From Cacconaster sp045601245 (GTDB taxonomy: Bacteria; Bacteroidota; Bacteroidia; Bacteroidales; UBA932): 64,000 bases of DNA. The number at the start of each line of letters is the position of its first letter. The stretch's first letter is position 1. Shown here one piece after another: positions 47,426 to 56,329 of the stretch. A program made the translations under genes and the position numbers. Location: the NCBI GenBank assembly GCA_045601245.1, contig JAZRZH010000009.1:1-64000 (forward strand), read 5' to 3'. The notes beneath the pieces were generated by a model. It worked only from the letters and a program-made list of their open reading frames with translations. It made no database searches and was not told where the DNA came from.

Positions 47426-48814
47426 TTATGCGTGAATACATTCGCCGTGAATGGCAGCCGCGGCCTCCATTATCGCCTCGCTCATCGTAGGGTGCGGCCA
47501 TACTGATTTCATGATATCGGCAGCCTTGACGCCCATATTGCGGGCTGTGACGATACCGCCTATCATCTCGGATACATTTGCACCTACGAGGTGTGCGCCG
47601 AGGAGTTCGTCAGTGTCAGCATCAGCGATAAGTTTGATGAAGCCGTCACGTTCTCCCGCTGCGGTAGCCTTGCCGGATGCGGTGAACGGGAATTTACCGA
47701 CCTTGTAGTTGATGCCCTTTTCCTTGGCGGCACGTTCCGTCATACCTGCTGAAGCGACCTCAGGAGAAATATAGGTACAGCCAGGAATATTGTCATAGCG
47801 GACAGGTGCCGGGTTGAGGCCTGCGATAGCCTCAACGCAGTTGATACCCTCTGCGGATGCGACGTGCGCGAGAGCCTGGGTAGGGATGATATCGCCGATG
47901 GCGTAGAGGCCGTCGACGTTTGTCTTGTAATTCTTGTCAACCACAATCTTGCCGCGGTTCATCTCGACGCCGAGATCCTCGAGACCGAGGTCTTCGGTAT
48001 TAGGGCGCACGCCCACAGCTGAGAGCACCTTCTCGGCTTCGATGATTTCCTCGCCCTTCTTGGTGGCGACAGTGAGTTTGCAGAGCTCGCCGCTGGTGTC
48101 CACGCTCTTGACCTGTGATGACACCATCACCTTCATTCCCATCTTGCGGAACGAGCGGCTGATCTGAGCTGAAACATCGTCATCCTCGACAGGAAGTATA
48201 CGCTCCTGGAACTCGATGATTGTCACGTCCACTCCGAGGGAACGATAGAAGAATGCAAATTCGCTTCCGATAGCACCGGAGCCGATGACCGCGAGGCTTT
48301 TAGGAAGATTATCAGGAACAAGCGCCTGATAGTAGCAGATGATCTTCTCGCCATCAACCGGTGCGAAAGGCAATGACACAGGACGTGCGCCCGTTGCAAG
48401 GATGATGTGGTCAGCCTCATATATCTCCGTCTTGCCTTCGGCATCCTCAACGCTGACGCGCTTGCCGGAGAGCACCTTGCCGGAACCGGCGAGGACGGTG
48501 ACGTTGTTCTTCTTGAAGAGGTATCCGATGCCGGCGTTCATAGTAGCGGAAACGCCGCGGCTGCGGGAGACCATCCTGGCAAGGTCAGGAGTGACATTTT
48601 CGGCATTGAATCCGAATTCAGCGCCGTTCTGTGCATAGTGGTAAGCCTGTGCACTCTTGAGGAGGGCTTTGGTAGGGATGCAGCCCCAGTTGAGGCATAT
48701 TCCACCGAGTTCGTTGCGTTCGACAACTGCTGTGCTGAAGCCGAGCTGTGCAGCTCTGATAGCGGCAACATATCCGCCAGGACCGGCACCGATAACAATG
48801 ATATCGTATTTCAT
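47426..48814 (-). CDS. lpdA: Dihydrolipoyl dehydrogenase
   Basis: A 462-residue flavoprotein disulfide reductase (E3). FAD motif IIVIGAGPGGYVAAIRAAQL; redox-active disulfide in GGICLNWGCIPTKALLKSA; NAD-binding SLAVIGSGAIGSEFAFFYRS; second FAD motif YAIGDIIPTQALAHVASAEG; C-terminal catalytic His-Glu in SVWPHPTMSEAIMEAA. It reoxidises lipoyl groups of 2-oxoacid dehydrogenase or glycine-cleavage complexes; no E1/E2 genes are present in this window. It follows secA by 23 nt. Confidence 0.96.
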   Translation of the reverse strand: MKYDIIVIGAGPGGYVAAIRAAQLGFSTAVVERNELGGICLNWGCIPTKALLKSAQAYHYAQNGAEFGFNAENVTPDLARMVSRSRGVSATMNAGIGYLFKKNNVTVLAGSGKVLSGKRVSVEDAEGKTEIYEADHIILATGARPVSLPFAPVDGEKIICYYQALVPDNLPKSLAVIGSGAIGSEFAFFYRSLGVDVTIIEFQERILPVEDDDVSAQISRSFRKMGMKVMVSSQVKSVDTSGELCKLTVATKKGEEIIEAEKVLSAVGVRPNTEDLGLEDLGVEMNRGKIVVDKNYKTNVDGLYAIGDIIPTQALAHVASAEGINCVEAIAGLNPAPVRYDNIPGCTYISPEVASAGMTERAAKEKGINYKVGKFPFTASGKATAAGERDGFIKLIADADTDELLGAHLVGANVSEMIGGIVTARNMGVKAADIMKSVWPHPTMSEAIMEAAAAIHGECIHA

Positions 48815-48837
48815 AATATAAACTGATAGTTAATGGT

Positions 48838-51800
48838 TTACAAATCTCTTCCGTGGCAGTTCTTATACTTCTTGCCACTGCCGCAAGGGCAAGGGTCGTT
48901 GCGGCCGACCTTCTTCTCGACGTGAACCGGCTGGTTGGACTTAGGTTCGGAACTGTTGTTGAGCAGGTCCGGACGGCTTGTCTGCGTACGGCTCATATCG
49001 GTATGCTTTTCACGGCCTTCCTGCGCCACTGCATCCGGTTCCTGCTCCTGTCGGAGGTAGAGGAATGCGCGCATCAGGAATGCGAGCACGTCGCGGCTGA
49101 TATTCTCAAGCACGGTGATGAACAGGTCGAAACTCTCGGTCTTGTATACGAGAATCGGGTCCTTCTGCTCGTATGCGGCATTCTGAACGGACTGCTTAAG
49201 GTCATCCATATCACGGAGATGGTCCTTCCAATACTCGTCGATTACGCGGAGGGTTATGGTCTTCTCCACGGCGCGTACTACCTCCTTGGCGTGGCTCTCG
49301 TACGCTTTCTCAAGATTTACGAGCACCGTGTAGACACGCTTGCCGTCTGATATAGGGAGAGCGATGTTCTGATAGAACATCCTCTTGGTCTCATATACGT
49401 GGTTGATGATCGGCCAGCAGAGTTCGACCAGAGTGTCAGAACGGCGCTGGAGTGTCTCGTGGAGGCTCTCCTCGACAGAAGCGATGAGTTTGTCCTTGGA
49501 GAGGTGAGCGAACTCCTCTTCATTGAATGAAGGGGTGACTGCGAGAATCCTTGTCATCTCCTCACGGAAATCCTCATATGGAAGGTCCTTGTTTTCAGAA
49601 ACGAACATCTCGCTGTAGTCGCTTATCATATTGAGGACATCCACATCGATGCGCTCGCCGGTAAGGGCGCTGCGGCGCTTCGAGTATACGACCTCACGCT
49701 GTGAGTTCATCACGTCATCGTAGTCCACGAGATGCTTGCGGACGCCGAAGTGATTCTCCTCGACTTTCTTCTGGGCCTTTTCGATTGCCTTTGCGAGCAT
49801 CGGTGACTGGAGTGCTTCATCGTCCTTCATACCCATACTGTCAACGACCTTGGAGATACGGTCCGAACCGAAGAGACGCATCAGGTCATCCTGAAGCGAT
49901 ACGTAGAAAATGGAGGATCCCGGGTCACCCTGACGTCCGGCACGACCTCTCAGCTGACGGTCGACGCGGCGGCTGTCGTGGCGCTGGGTACCGATGATGG
50001 CGAGACCTCCGGCAGCCTTGACCTCGTCACTCAACTTGATATCGGTACCACGGCCCGCCATGTTGGTGGCGATGGTCACCGTACCGGCCTCACCTGCGTG
50101 CGCGACGACCTCCGCCTCACGTGCGTGTTGCTTTGCATTAAGCACCTGATGAGGGATTCCGCGCATCTGGAGCATTCGGCTCAGGAGTTCGGAAATCTCG
50201 ACGGACGTCGTACCCACGAGAACCGGGCGGCCCTGCGACGTGAGCTCGGCGATCTTGGCGATGACAGCGTCATACTTGGCCTTCTTGGTCTTATAGACAA
50301 GATCAGCCTGGTCGTCACGGATTACCGGACGGTTGGTCGGGATGACGACGACGTCAAGTTTGTATATGCTCCAGAACTCACCGGCCTCGGTCTCTGCGGT
50401 ACCTGTCATTCCGGAGAGCTTGTGATACATTCTGAAATAGTTCTGAAGGGTGATGGTCGCGAATGTCTGGGTTGCAGCCTCGACCTTCACGTTCTCCTTG
50501 GCTTCGACAGCCTGATGGAGACCGTCGCTCCAGCGGCGTCCCTCCATTATACGGCCGGTACCTTCATCGACGATCTTGACCTTATTGTCGACGATGACAT
50601 AATCGACATCCTTCTCGAACATCGCGTATGCTTTGAGGAGCTGGTCCACAGTGTGCATTCGCTCGGCCTTGAGGGAGTAGTTGGAGTAGAGTTCGTCCTT
50701 CTTCTGCTGCTTCTCCTCGTCGGTGATGTCCATATGCTCGATAATAGCGGTCTCATCGCCGAGTTTCGGCATCAGGAAGAAATCCGGATCGCCGACCGCC
50801 TTCGCGAGGATATCGTTACCCTTGTCGGTGAGTTCGACGCTGCGGGTCTGCTCATCAATAACAAAATAGAGTTCGTTGGTCACGACGCGCTGCTCGATGT
50901 CCCTGTCAGAGAACGCGGCACGGATGACCTTGCTCTGTGCGGCCTGGAGTATCTGCTTTATGCCAGGTTCGCTGAGGTATTTGATGAGAGGTCCGTATTT
51001 AGGAAGGCCCTTGTGGGCACGCAGGAGTGAGATCTCACCCTTGTCGGTAATCTCGCCGGCGGCGATTTCCTTCTTGGCTTCATTGAGGAACTGGTTGACC
51101 AGTTTGCGCTGCTCTTCATAGAGACGCTGGACGTACGGCCTGTATTCGATGAATGTCTCGTCACCGCTGCGCTGCACAGGACCGGAAATGATAAGCGGTG
51201 TGCGGGCGTCATCAATGAGGACAGAGTCGACCTCATCGACGATTGCCTAATGGTGCTTGCGCTGGACAAGGTCATTCTGGTTGATGGCCATATTGTCGCG
51301 CAGGTAGTCGAAGCCGAATTCGTTATTGGTACCGAACGTTATATCTGAGAGATATGCCTTGCGGCGGCCGTCGGAGTTTGGCTCGTGCTTGTCGATGCAG
51401 TCGACGCTTAGTCCGTGGAACATATAGAGCGGCCCCATCCACTCGCAGTCTCGTTTGGCGAGATAGTCGTTGACGGTGACTACGTGTACACCCTTGCCAG
51501 CAAGAGCATTGAGGAATACCGGGAGCGTTGCCACGAGGGTCTTGCCTTCACCGGTGGCCATCTCGGCAATCTTTCCGGAGTGCAGTACGATACCACCTAT
51601 CAGCTGCACGTCGTAGTGGACCATGTCCCAAGTCATCAGGTTGCCACCGGCAGTCCAGGAATTCTTCCATAATGCTGTGTCGCCATCAATACTGACGAAA
51701 TCGTGCATCGCGCTCAGGTCGCGGTCGAAATCGGTAGCCTGTACGCGGATAGCGCTGTTCTGCGCGAAGCGGCGTGCGGTGGATTTCATTATGGCGAATG

Positions 51801-52128
51801 CATCAGGCAGGATCTGATTGAGAACATCCTCTATCTTTTCATCTATCTTCTTTACGAGTTCGTCCTGCTCGGTGGCGAGTTTTTCCTTGAGTCTGACTTC
51901 GATTTCGACATCCTCAAGTTTGCCCTTGATCTCAGCCACCTTGGCCTCTTCAGGTGCAATGTAATCCGCAATGCGCTTGCGCAGAGCTGCTGATTCGGCA
52001 CGGAGCTGGTCATCACTGAGCTTGTCTATGCGCTCATAGGATGCAAGGCAGGCCTTGAGCATCGGATTGATCTCCTTGAGGTCATGGTCAGCCTTGGTGC
52101 CGAACAGTTTGGTAAAAAAATTTGCCAT
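48838..52128 (-). CDS. secA: Preprotein translocase ATPase SecA, interrupted by an in-frame TAG
   Basis: Full-length frame of 1,096 codons, normal for Bacteroidetes SecA. It contains Walker A MATGEGKT (residues 190-197), the second ATP motif VDEVDSVLIDDARTP, helicase motifs GRGTDIKLSDEVKAAGG and QLRGRAGRQGDPG, and a C-terminal zinc motif NDPCPCGSGKKYKNCHG. Codon 294 (51247-51249) is TAG between a His-His and Ala-Ile-Val-Asp-Glu, exactly where SecA has Tyr. The frame is otherwise continuous, so a single TAC-to-TAG change explains it. As SecA is essential, a sequencing or assembly error is most likely; a real mutation with suppression is the alternative. Without readthrough the product would be a 293-residue fragment plus an internal restart. 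Confidence 0.9.
51247..51249 (-). other. secA: Premature in-frame amber codon in secA
   Basis: Codon 294 of secA reads TAG. Flanking codons (CAC CAT before, GCA ATC GTC GAT GAG after) match the conserved His-His-Tyr-Ala-Ile-Val-Asp-Glu stretch, so only the third base of the Tyr codon differs. Confidence 0.9.
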
Positions 52129-52147
52129 ATATTAAGTAGTTATTATT

Positions 52148-53266
52148 TTAATATCCAATCAAGTAACAGATGAATCCCGCAGCAAGGCCTATCACAACGT
52201 TGACAGCCTTGGACTTGAGGAAGCCCATCTTACTCTCCGCCAGCAGCGGAAGGCCTGCGTGTCCGTCCTGTGAAACGGAACTTGCGAGGAGGACGGAGAA
52301 CGGTACAGCTCCCGTAGCAAAAAGCGTGACAAAGAGGAGGTGCGGACCGGACTCCGGTATCACACCGACGAGCACGGCGAGCAGTATCATAAACGGCACA
52401 TTGTCCCTTGTCCAGGACGCTATGTCGAAATACTCCATACCGAAACTGATGAGCAGCATAGTGCCGAATGTCCAGCAGAACACCCTCAGGAGGTGTTTTT
52501 TTATGACGTGGTCCCAAAGGTGCTCTTTGATGAAATGCTCCTTGGCGGTCATGATGAACCAGAGCACGAAGAGGCTCAGGATCGAGAAAACAAGGTTAAG
52601 CCAGTATTCGTCAAGTATGTTGAAACCTTCCGATACTACTGCCATTTCGTCAGCCCCGTGCTCCTCGTGTTCGAGCAGGCCCAGGGCCAGGGCCACGATG
52701 AAGGCTGCGACTCCGAGCAGCAGGACTATGCGCTGCCAGGAAGGATGGCGGAGGTTGCGGAGGCTGGCATGCGGGCAGTCCCCCTCCCCGTCGCAGTGTC
52801 CGTCGGCATCGTGATGGTGCTCATCCTTGAGGTGCATCTCAAACTCCTGGTCACACGCGCCGCGCACGGCCTTGTTCCTGGTGAAGAGATTGACCAGCAG
52901 ACCCGAAACAATCGCCACCACAAGGAGTATGACCATAAGGACTGCAGCCTCCTTCGGGATCATCGAAAGCATAATGAAGGCTTCGTCTCCGGAGGAGGCC
53001 ACCATCATCGCTATAAGTGCGCCGAAGCCTATGAGGCCGTGAGTATAAAGGGACACCGCCGCAAAACCGCCCATACAGCCCGGGATGATGCCGAGCAGGG
53101 CACCGAGAACAACCTGACCTGTACGTGAGTTGCGCAGGCGGACAAACCATCGGCCCTGTGACTGGATGTTGATGTATTCGATCATCAGCATCATCACAAT
53201 CACAAGTCCGGTGACGAGCACCGAATTGCGCAGAGTGTCAACGATTATATCCAGAATTATGTCCAT
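52148..53266 (-). CDS. Putative 10-TM heavy-metal/manganese exporter (ArsP_2-like)
   Basis: A 372-residue inner-membrane protein with about ten hydrophobic helices in two halves. Conserved turns are ALLGIIPGCMGGFAAVSLYT and VASSGDEAFIMLSMIP in the first half, mirrored by VLVGVIPESGPHLLFVTLFA and SSVSQDGHAGLPLLAESKMG in the second. This is the pattern of the ArsP_2 putative heavy-metal exporters. A His/Asp/Cys-rich cytosolic loop (about 149-164, HHHDADGHCDGEGDCPH) separates the halves and probably binds metal. Substrate (Mn, As or other) cannot be fixed from sequence. It is 19 nt after secA (whose start is upstream) and lies 9 nt after meaB. Confidence 0.75.
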   Translation of the reverse strand: MDIILDIIVDTLRNSVLVTGLVIVMMLMIEYINIQSQGRWFVRLRNSRTGQVVLGALLGIIPGCMGGFAAVSLYTHGLIGFGALIAMMVASSGDEAFIMLSMIPKEAAVLMVILLVVAIVSGLLVNLFTRNKAVRGACDQEFEMHLKDEHHHDADGHCDGEGDCPHASLRNLRHPSWQRIVLLLGVAAFIVALALGLLEHEEHGADEMAVVSEGFNILDEYWLNLVFSILSLFVLWFIMTAKEHFIKEHLWDHVIKKHLLRVFCWTFGTMLLISFGMEYFDIASWTRDNVPFMILLAVLVGVIPESGPHLLFVTLFATGAVPFSVLLASSVSQDGHAGLPLLAESKMGFLKSKAVNVVIGLAAGFICYLIGY

Positions 53267-53275
53267 CTGCAGGGA

Positions 53276-54403
53276 TTATTTGCTGAGTTTGTATTTGTCT
53301 ATAAGCTCGGATGCAGATGTGAAGGATTCGAGTTTGCCCTCGAGGACGGCCTCCTCATATTCAGGAAGCAGTTTTTCTATCTCGGGATTCTCATAGAACA
53401 TATTCTTGAGCGATTCGTTGATGCTCTCGTACATCCAGTAGCGGGCCTGTTCGCGCCGGCGTTTCTCATAATAGCCATTGCCCTGCACAAGAGCGAAATA
53501 TTCGTCGATTTTCTGCTTGATCTCAGGCAAACCGTCCTTTGTAACTGAGGATGATGTGACGGCGGTCGGAACCCAGCCGGACTCTGTCGGAGGGAAAAGA
53601 TGGAGTGCATTGATGTACAATACCTTCGCCATCTCGGCCTTCTCCTTGTTGGTACCGTCGGCCTTGGTGACATTGATCATATCGGACATCTCCATAATGC
53701 CGCGCTTGATGCCCTGTAAGTCGTCTCCCGCGCCGGAAATAAGCAGCAGCAGGAAGAAGTCCGTCATAGAGTGGACGGCAGTCTCGCTCTGCCCCACACC
53801 CACGGTCTCCACGAAGATGGTGTCATATCCCGCTGCCTCGCAGAGGAGGATTGTCTCACGGGTCTTGCGCGCCACGCCTCCGAGGGAGCCTGCGCTCGGG
53901 CTTGGACGGATGAATGCCATCGGGTCATTGCAGAGTGTCTCCATACGCGTCTTGTCGCCGAGGATGCTGCCCTTGGTCTTCTCCGAACTCGGGTCGATTG
54001 CAAGGACTGCAAGCTTGTGCCCGCACGAAGTCATATAGGAGCCGAATGATTCAATGAATGTACTCTTGCCTGCACCCGGAACGCCAGTGATGCCTATGCG
54101 CATCGTCTTGCGCTCCGCGGAGATCGGCTGGCAGCGCATGATGATCTCCTGCGCCACAGCGCGATGTTCCGGCAAATAACTCTCAACAAGTGTTATGGCC
54201 TGGCTGAGGATTGTCGTGTTACCGGCGAGGATTCCCTCCATATATTGGTCAGCGGAGAGTATCTCCGGACGCTTCTTGTAGAACTTCTTGACGTACGGAT
54301 TGGTGATAGGCGGCTGTGCGACGCCCTCGTTGACTATGAGTTTGCTGTCCTTATTGTCGTAATCCTGGAAGAAATCGCCCTGATGTTCAACTTGTTTTTC
54401 CAT
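53276..54403 (-). CDS. meaB: Methylmalonyl-CoA mutase-associated GTPase MeaB
   Basis: A 375-residue G3E-family GTPase that loads and protects adenosylcobalamin in methylmalonyl-CoA mutase. P-loop GITGVPGAGKSTFIES (105-120); DPSSEKTKGSILGDKTRME; base-2 region FVETVGVGQSETAVHSMTDF; guanine specificity around NVTKADGTNKEKAEM. An N-terminal helical arm of about 60 residues and C-terminal dimerisation arm are present. It implies a B12-dependent succinate-propionate route in the organism; mutase genes are not in this window. It ends 9 nt before the exporter gene and starts 4 nt after the DUF1573 gene stop. Confidence 0.94.
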   Translation of the reverse strand: MEKQVEHQGDFFQDYDNKDSKLIVNEGVAQPPITNPYVKKFYKKRPEILSADQYMEGILAGNTTILSQAITLVESYLPEHRAVAQEIIMRCQPISAERKTMRIGITGVPGAGKSTFIESFGSYMTSCGHKLAVLAIDPSSEKTKGSILGDKTRMETLCNDPMAFIRPSPSAGSLGGVARKTRETILLCEAAGYDTIFVETVGVGQSETAVHSMTDFFLLLLISGAGDDLQGIKRGIMEMSDMINVTKADGTNKEKAEMAKVLYINALHLFPPTESGWVPTAVTSSSVTKDGLPEIKQKIDEYFALVQGNGYYEKRRREQARYWMYESINESLKNMFYENPEIEKLLPEYEEAVLEGKLESFTSASELIDKYKLSK

Positions 54404-54407
54404 AATG

Positions 54408-55526
54408 CTATTTCGTTACTGTTCCGGTCGCGAAGAGATTGAGCAGCGGCTTTGCCGGTGAATTGGTGACAAGCGTCAGCACAACTACCGTCTCTCCGGA
54501 CACATTGGATGTATCATATTTGAGTTTCAATACCGCTGATGCCCCTGGGGCTATAGTCACCGGACATTTGCCGATGAACTTGATACCGGGCTTGTCCGAC
54601 TCTATCTTGTGGATGATGAGAGGCTCGGAACCCGTATTGCTTATCCTGTACGAAAGGCTGGCCATTGCGCCGGACTTCACGCTTCCGAACTCGAAATACG
54701 AAAGTTCAGGCACCGGTGACGCGGCCCGGTCAACCATCTCATCGTCATAGTCATCGAAATTGTCCTTAATGAACGTGGTTATGGCCAGCGCAGACCTGAA
54801 CTGATCCTTGCCAGCGACAAATCCTGTCACGAAACTCTGCTTGCCCCATTTGCTGCCTTCAAATGCCTTCGTATCGACTGTCACGGTCATTTTCGCAGTG
54901 CCTTGAGGCGGGATAGGATTGACATCGAAACTGACCGTCAACCCCTTGTCGGTGGCAAAAGGCCTGACCTGCAGCGGCTGACGGGAAACATTGGCCACGG
55001 TAATGACATCTGTCTTGGACTTGCCCTGGTCAATATATCCTATCGCGACCGTATTTTCACGGAAAGCGAGATGCCCGGCCCGGTACGGATAGATATCCGA
55101 AAGCTTGCGGCTGTGCTCGTGGACATATCCGCGGACGCGTAGTACAACAGGCCTGTTGACGCCTGACACATAGACCGTCAGAGTCTTGTCAAACGGATAT
55201 GCGCCCTGGTCGTTGGTGAATGTCACGCTGATGCTGCCGGTATCCTGAGGCATCACCGGAGACTTGGTCCATTCGGGAGTAGTGCATCCACAGGAAGATA
55301 TCACCCTGTGGATGGCAATCGGAGATGGACTGATATTTGTAAATCTGAATGACCATACCAGCGGCCCGTCGGAGAGCAGCACGTCTCCGAAATCGTGAAC
55401 CTTATTGTCGAATGATATAACCTGCTCCTCCGGAAGTACCTCAACCACACCGGTTTGAGCTACAACTGGAGCGCACCGCAGCAAAAGTGCCGCAGCTGTC
55501 ACTGCCATATACAGAAGAGAACGCAT
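54408..55526 (-). CDS. Secreted DUF1573 protein
   Basis: A 372-residue exported protein. The start at 55526 gives signal peptide MRSLLYMAVTAAALLLRCAP (cleavage near VVAQ); ATG at 55535 is an alternative. Longer starts would lie at or before the promoter box at 55560. It has repeated Ig-like DUF1573 modules. The first has HDFGDVLLSDGPLVWSFRFT and VISSCGCTTPEWTKSPVMPQ, with the family Cys-Gly-Cys-Thr turn; the second lies at about 160-260; the third has FEFGSVKSGAMASLSYRISN. DUF1573 proteins are common Bacteroidetes periplasmic or surface proteins of unknown function. A weak link with meaB is positional. Confidence 0.82.
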   Translation of the reverse strand: MRSLLYMAVTAAALLLRCAPVVAQTGVVEVLPEEQVISFDNKVHDFGDVLLSDGPLVWSFRFTNISPSPIAIHRVISSCGCTTPEWTKSPVMPQDTGSISVTFTNDQGAYPFDKTLTVYVSGVNRPVVLRVRGYVHEHSRKLSDIYPYRAGHLAFRENTVAIGYIDQGKSKTDVITVANVSRQPLQVRPFATDKGLTVSFDVNPIPPQGTAKMTVTVDTKAFEGSKWGKQSFVTGFVAGKDQFRSALAITTFIKDNFDDYDDEMVDRAASPVPELSYFEFGSVKSGAMASLSYRISNTGSEPLIIHKIESDKPGIKFIGKCPVTIAPGASAVLKLKYDTSNVSGETVVVLTLVTNSPAKPLLNLFATGTVTK

Positions 55527-55559
55527 TCCGCCCATTTTTCCCAATATGCAATAATCTTG

Positions 55560-55567
55560 CAAATATA
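55560..55567 (-). promoter_or_regulatory. Bacteroidetes -7 promoter box (TATATTTG) for the DUF1573-meaB run
   Basis: Exact TAnnTTTG match on the minus strand, 25-34 nt before the two candidate ATGs of the DUF1573 gene. Confidence 0.55.
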
Positions 55568-55612
55568 ACAAAAAATATGGATTTCCGACAGGACGGAAAG
55601 CAAAGAGAATCG

Positions 55613-56251
55613 TCAGAGAACGGCAATTTCGTAGATTCCCTCAAAGAATGCGACAAACCCGAGGACTGTGATGATTGAACCGGCAATCCTGTTGAGCAGC
55701 AGCAGGCCGTGGAGGCTGAAACGTTTGCGGAAATGGTTGATGATGCCCGTTACCAGCAACCACCATAAAGACTCGCCGGCGAACACCATCAGAAGCATTA
55801 TAGCCATCGAATTCTTGACTTCGAATGCGTCCGGGTCAATACCGACAAATGCAAAAAGGCTGAGTACCAGCACAAGGGCGCCAGGATTGCCGAGCGTGAT
55901 AAGGAAACCTTGCAGGCCATCGGTGAAATGACTCGTCTGTTCGACATTGCGGTCGCGAAGCCTGTCAACCGGATTCTTGAAGAAGATGCTGACACCTACT
56001 GCAATAACAACCACACCTCCGATGAGCATCACCCAGGAGCGGTTAGACTCTATGAAATCCCCGACGAACGCCAACGAGAAGAGGGCGACAGCCGAGTAAA
56101 GCATATCCATCAACGCGGCGCCAAGGCCTGTGGAAAAACCGCACCAACGCCCCTTGCTAAGTGTTTTCTGTATGATGAGCACGCCCACCGGACCAAGCGG
56201 GATACCGACTGTGAAGCCGACAAGCAGTGCTTTGAGGAATTCCAATAACAT
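55613..56251 (-). CDS. LysE/RhtB family amino-acid exporter
   Basis: A 212-residue inner-membrane protein. It starts MLLEFLKALLVGFTVGIPLG and continues PVGVLIIQKTLSKGRW, matching the LysE first helix and the conserved Gly-Pro turn; then GFSTGLGAALMDMLYSAVAL, a six-helix topology and GNPGALVLVLSLFAFVG. The ATG at 56251 fits the family; the frame extends upstream but without hydrophobic match and past the promoter. Exports amino acids or related small molecules. Divergent from lnt. Confidence 0.85.
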   Translation of the reverse strand: MLLEFLKALLVGFTVGIPLGPVGVLIIQKTLSKGRWCGFSTGLGAALMDMLYSAVALFSLAFVGDFIESNRSWVMLIGGVVVIAVGVSIFFKNPVDRLRDRNVEQTSHFTDGLQGFLITLGNPGALVLVLSLFAFVGIDPDAFEVKNSMAIMLLMVFAGESLWWLLVTGIINHFRKRFSLHGLLLLNRIAGSIITVLGFVAFFEGIYEIAVL

Positions 56252-56273
56252 AGAGTTACAATACAATTCGACG

Positions 56274-56281
56274 CAAAGATA
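56274..56281 (-). promoter_or_regulatory. Bacteroidetes -7 promoter box (TATCTTTG) for the LysE-family gene
   Basis: Exact TAnnTTTG match on the minus strand, 22 nt before the ATG at 56251. Confidence 0.55.
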
Positions 56282-56302
56282 CCACATTTGGGGAAAACTC
56301 TG

Positions 56303-56310
56303 TAAATTTG
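56303..56310 (+). promoter_or_regulatory. Bacteroidetes -7 promoter box (TAAATTTG) for lnt
   Basis: Exact TAnnTTTG match on the plus strand, 19 nt before the lnt ATG at 56330. Confidence 0.5.
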
Positions 56311-56329
56311 TCACAAATTGAAGCGGAAT

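Noticed and set aside
51247..51249. Genome-wide reassignment of TAG to an amino acid
   Set aside because: TAG is the natural terminator of several intact genes in the same window (19953-19955, 32130-32132, 34083-34085 on plus; 844-846 on minus).
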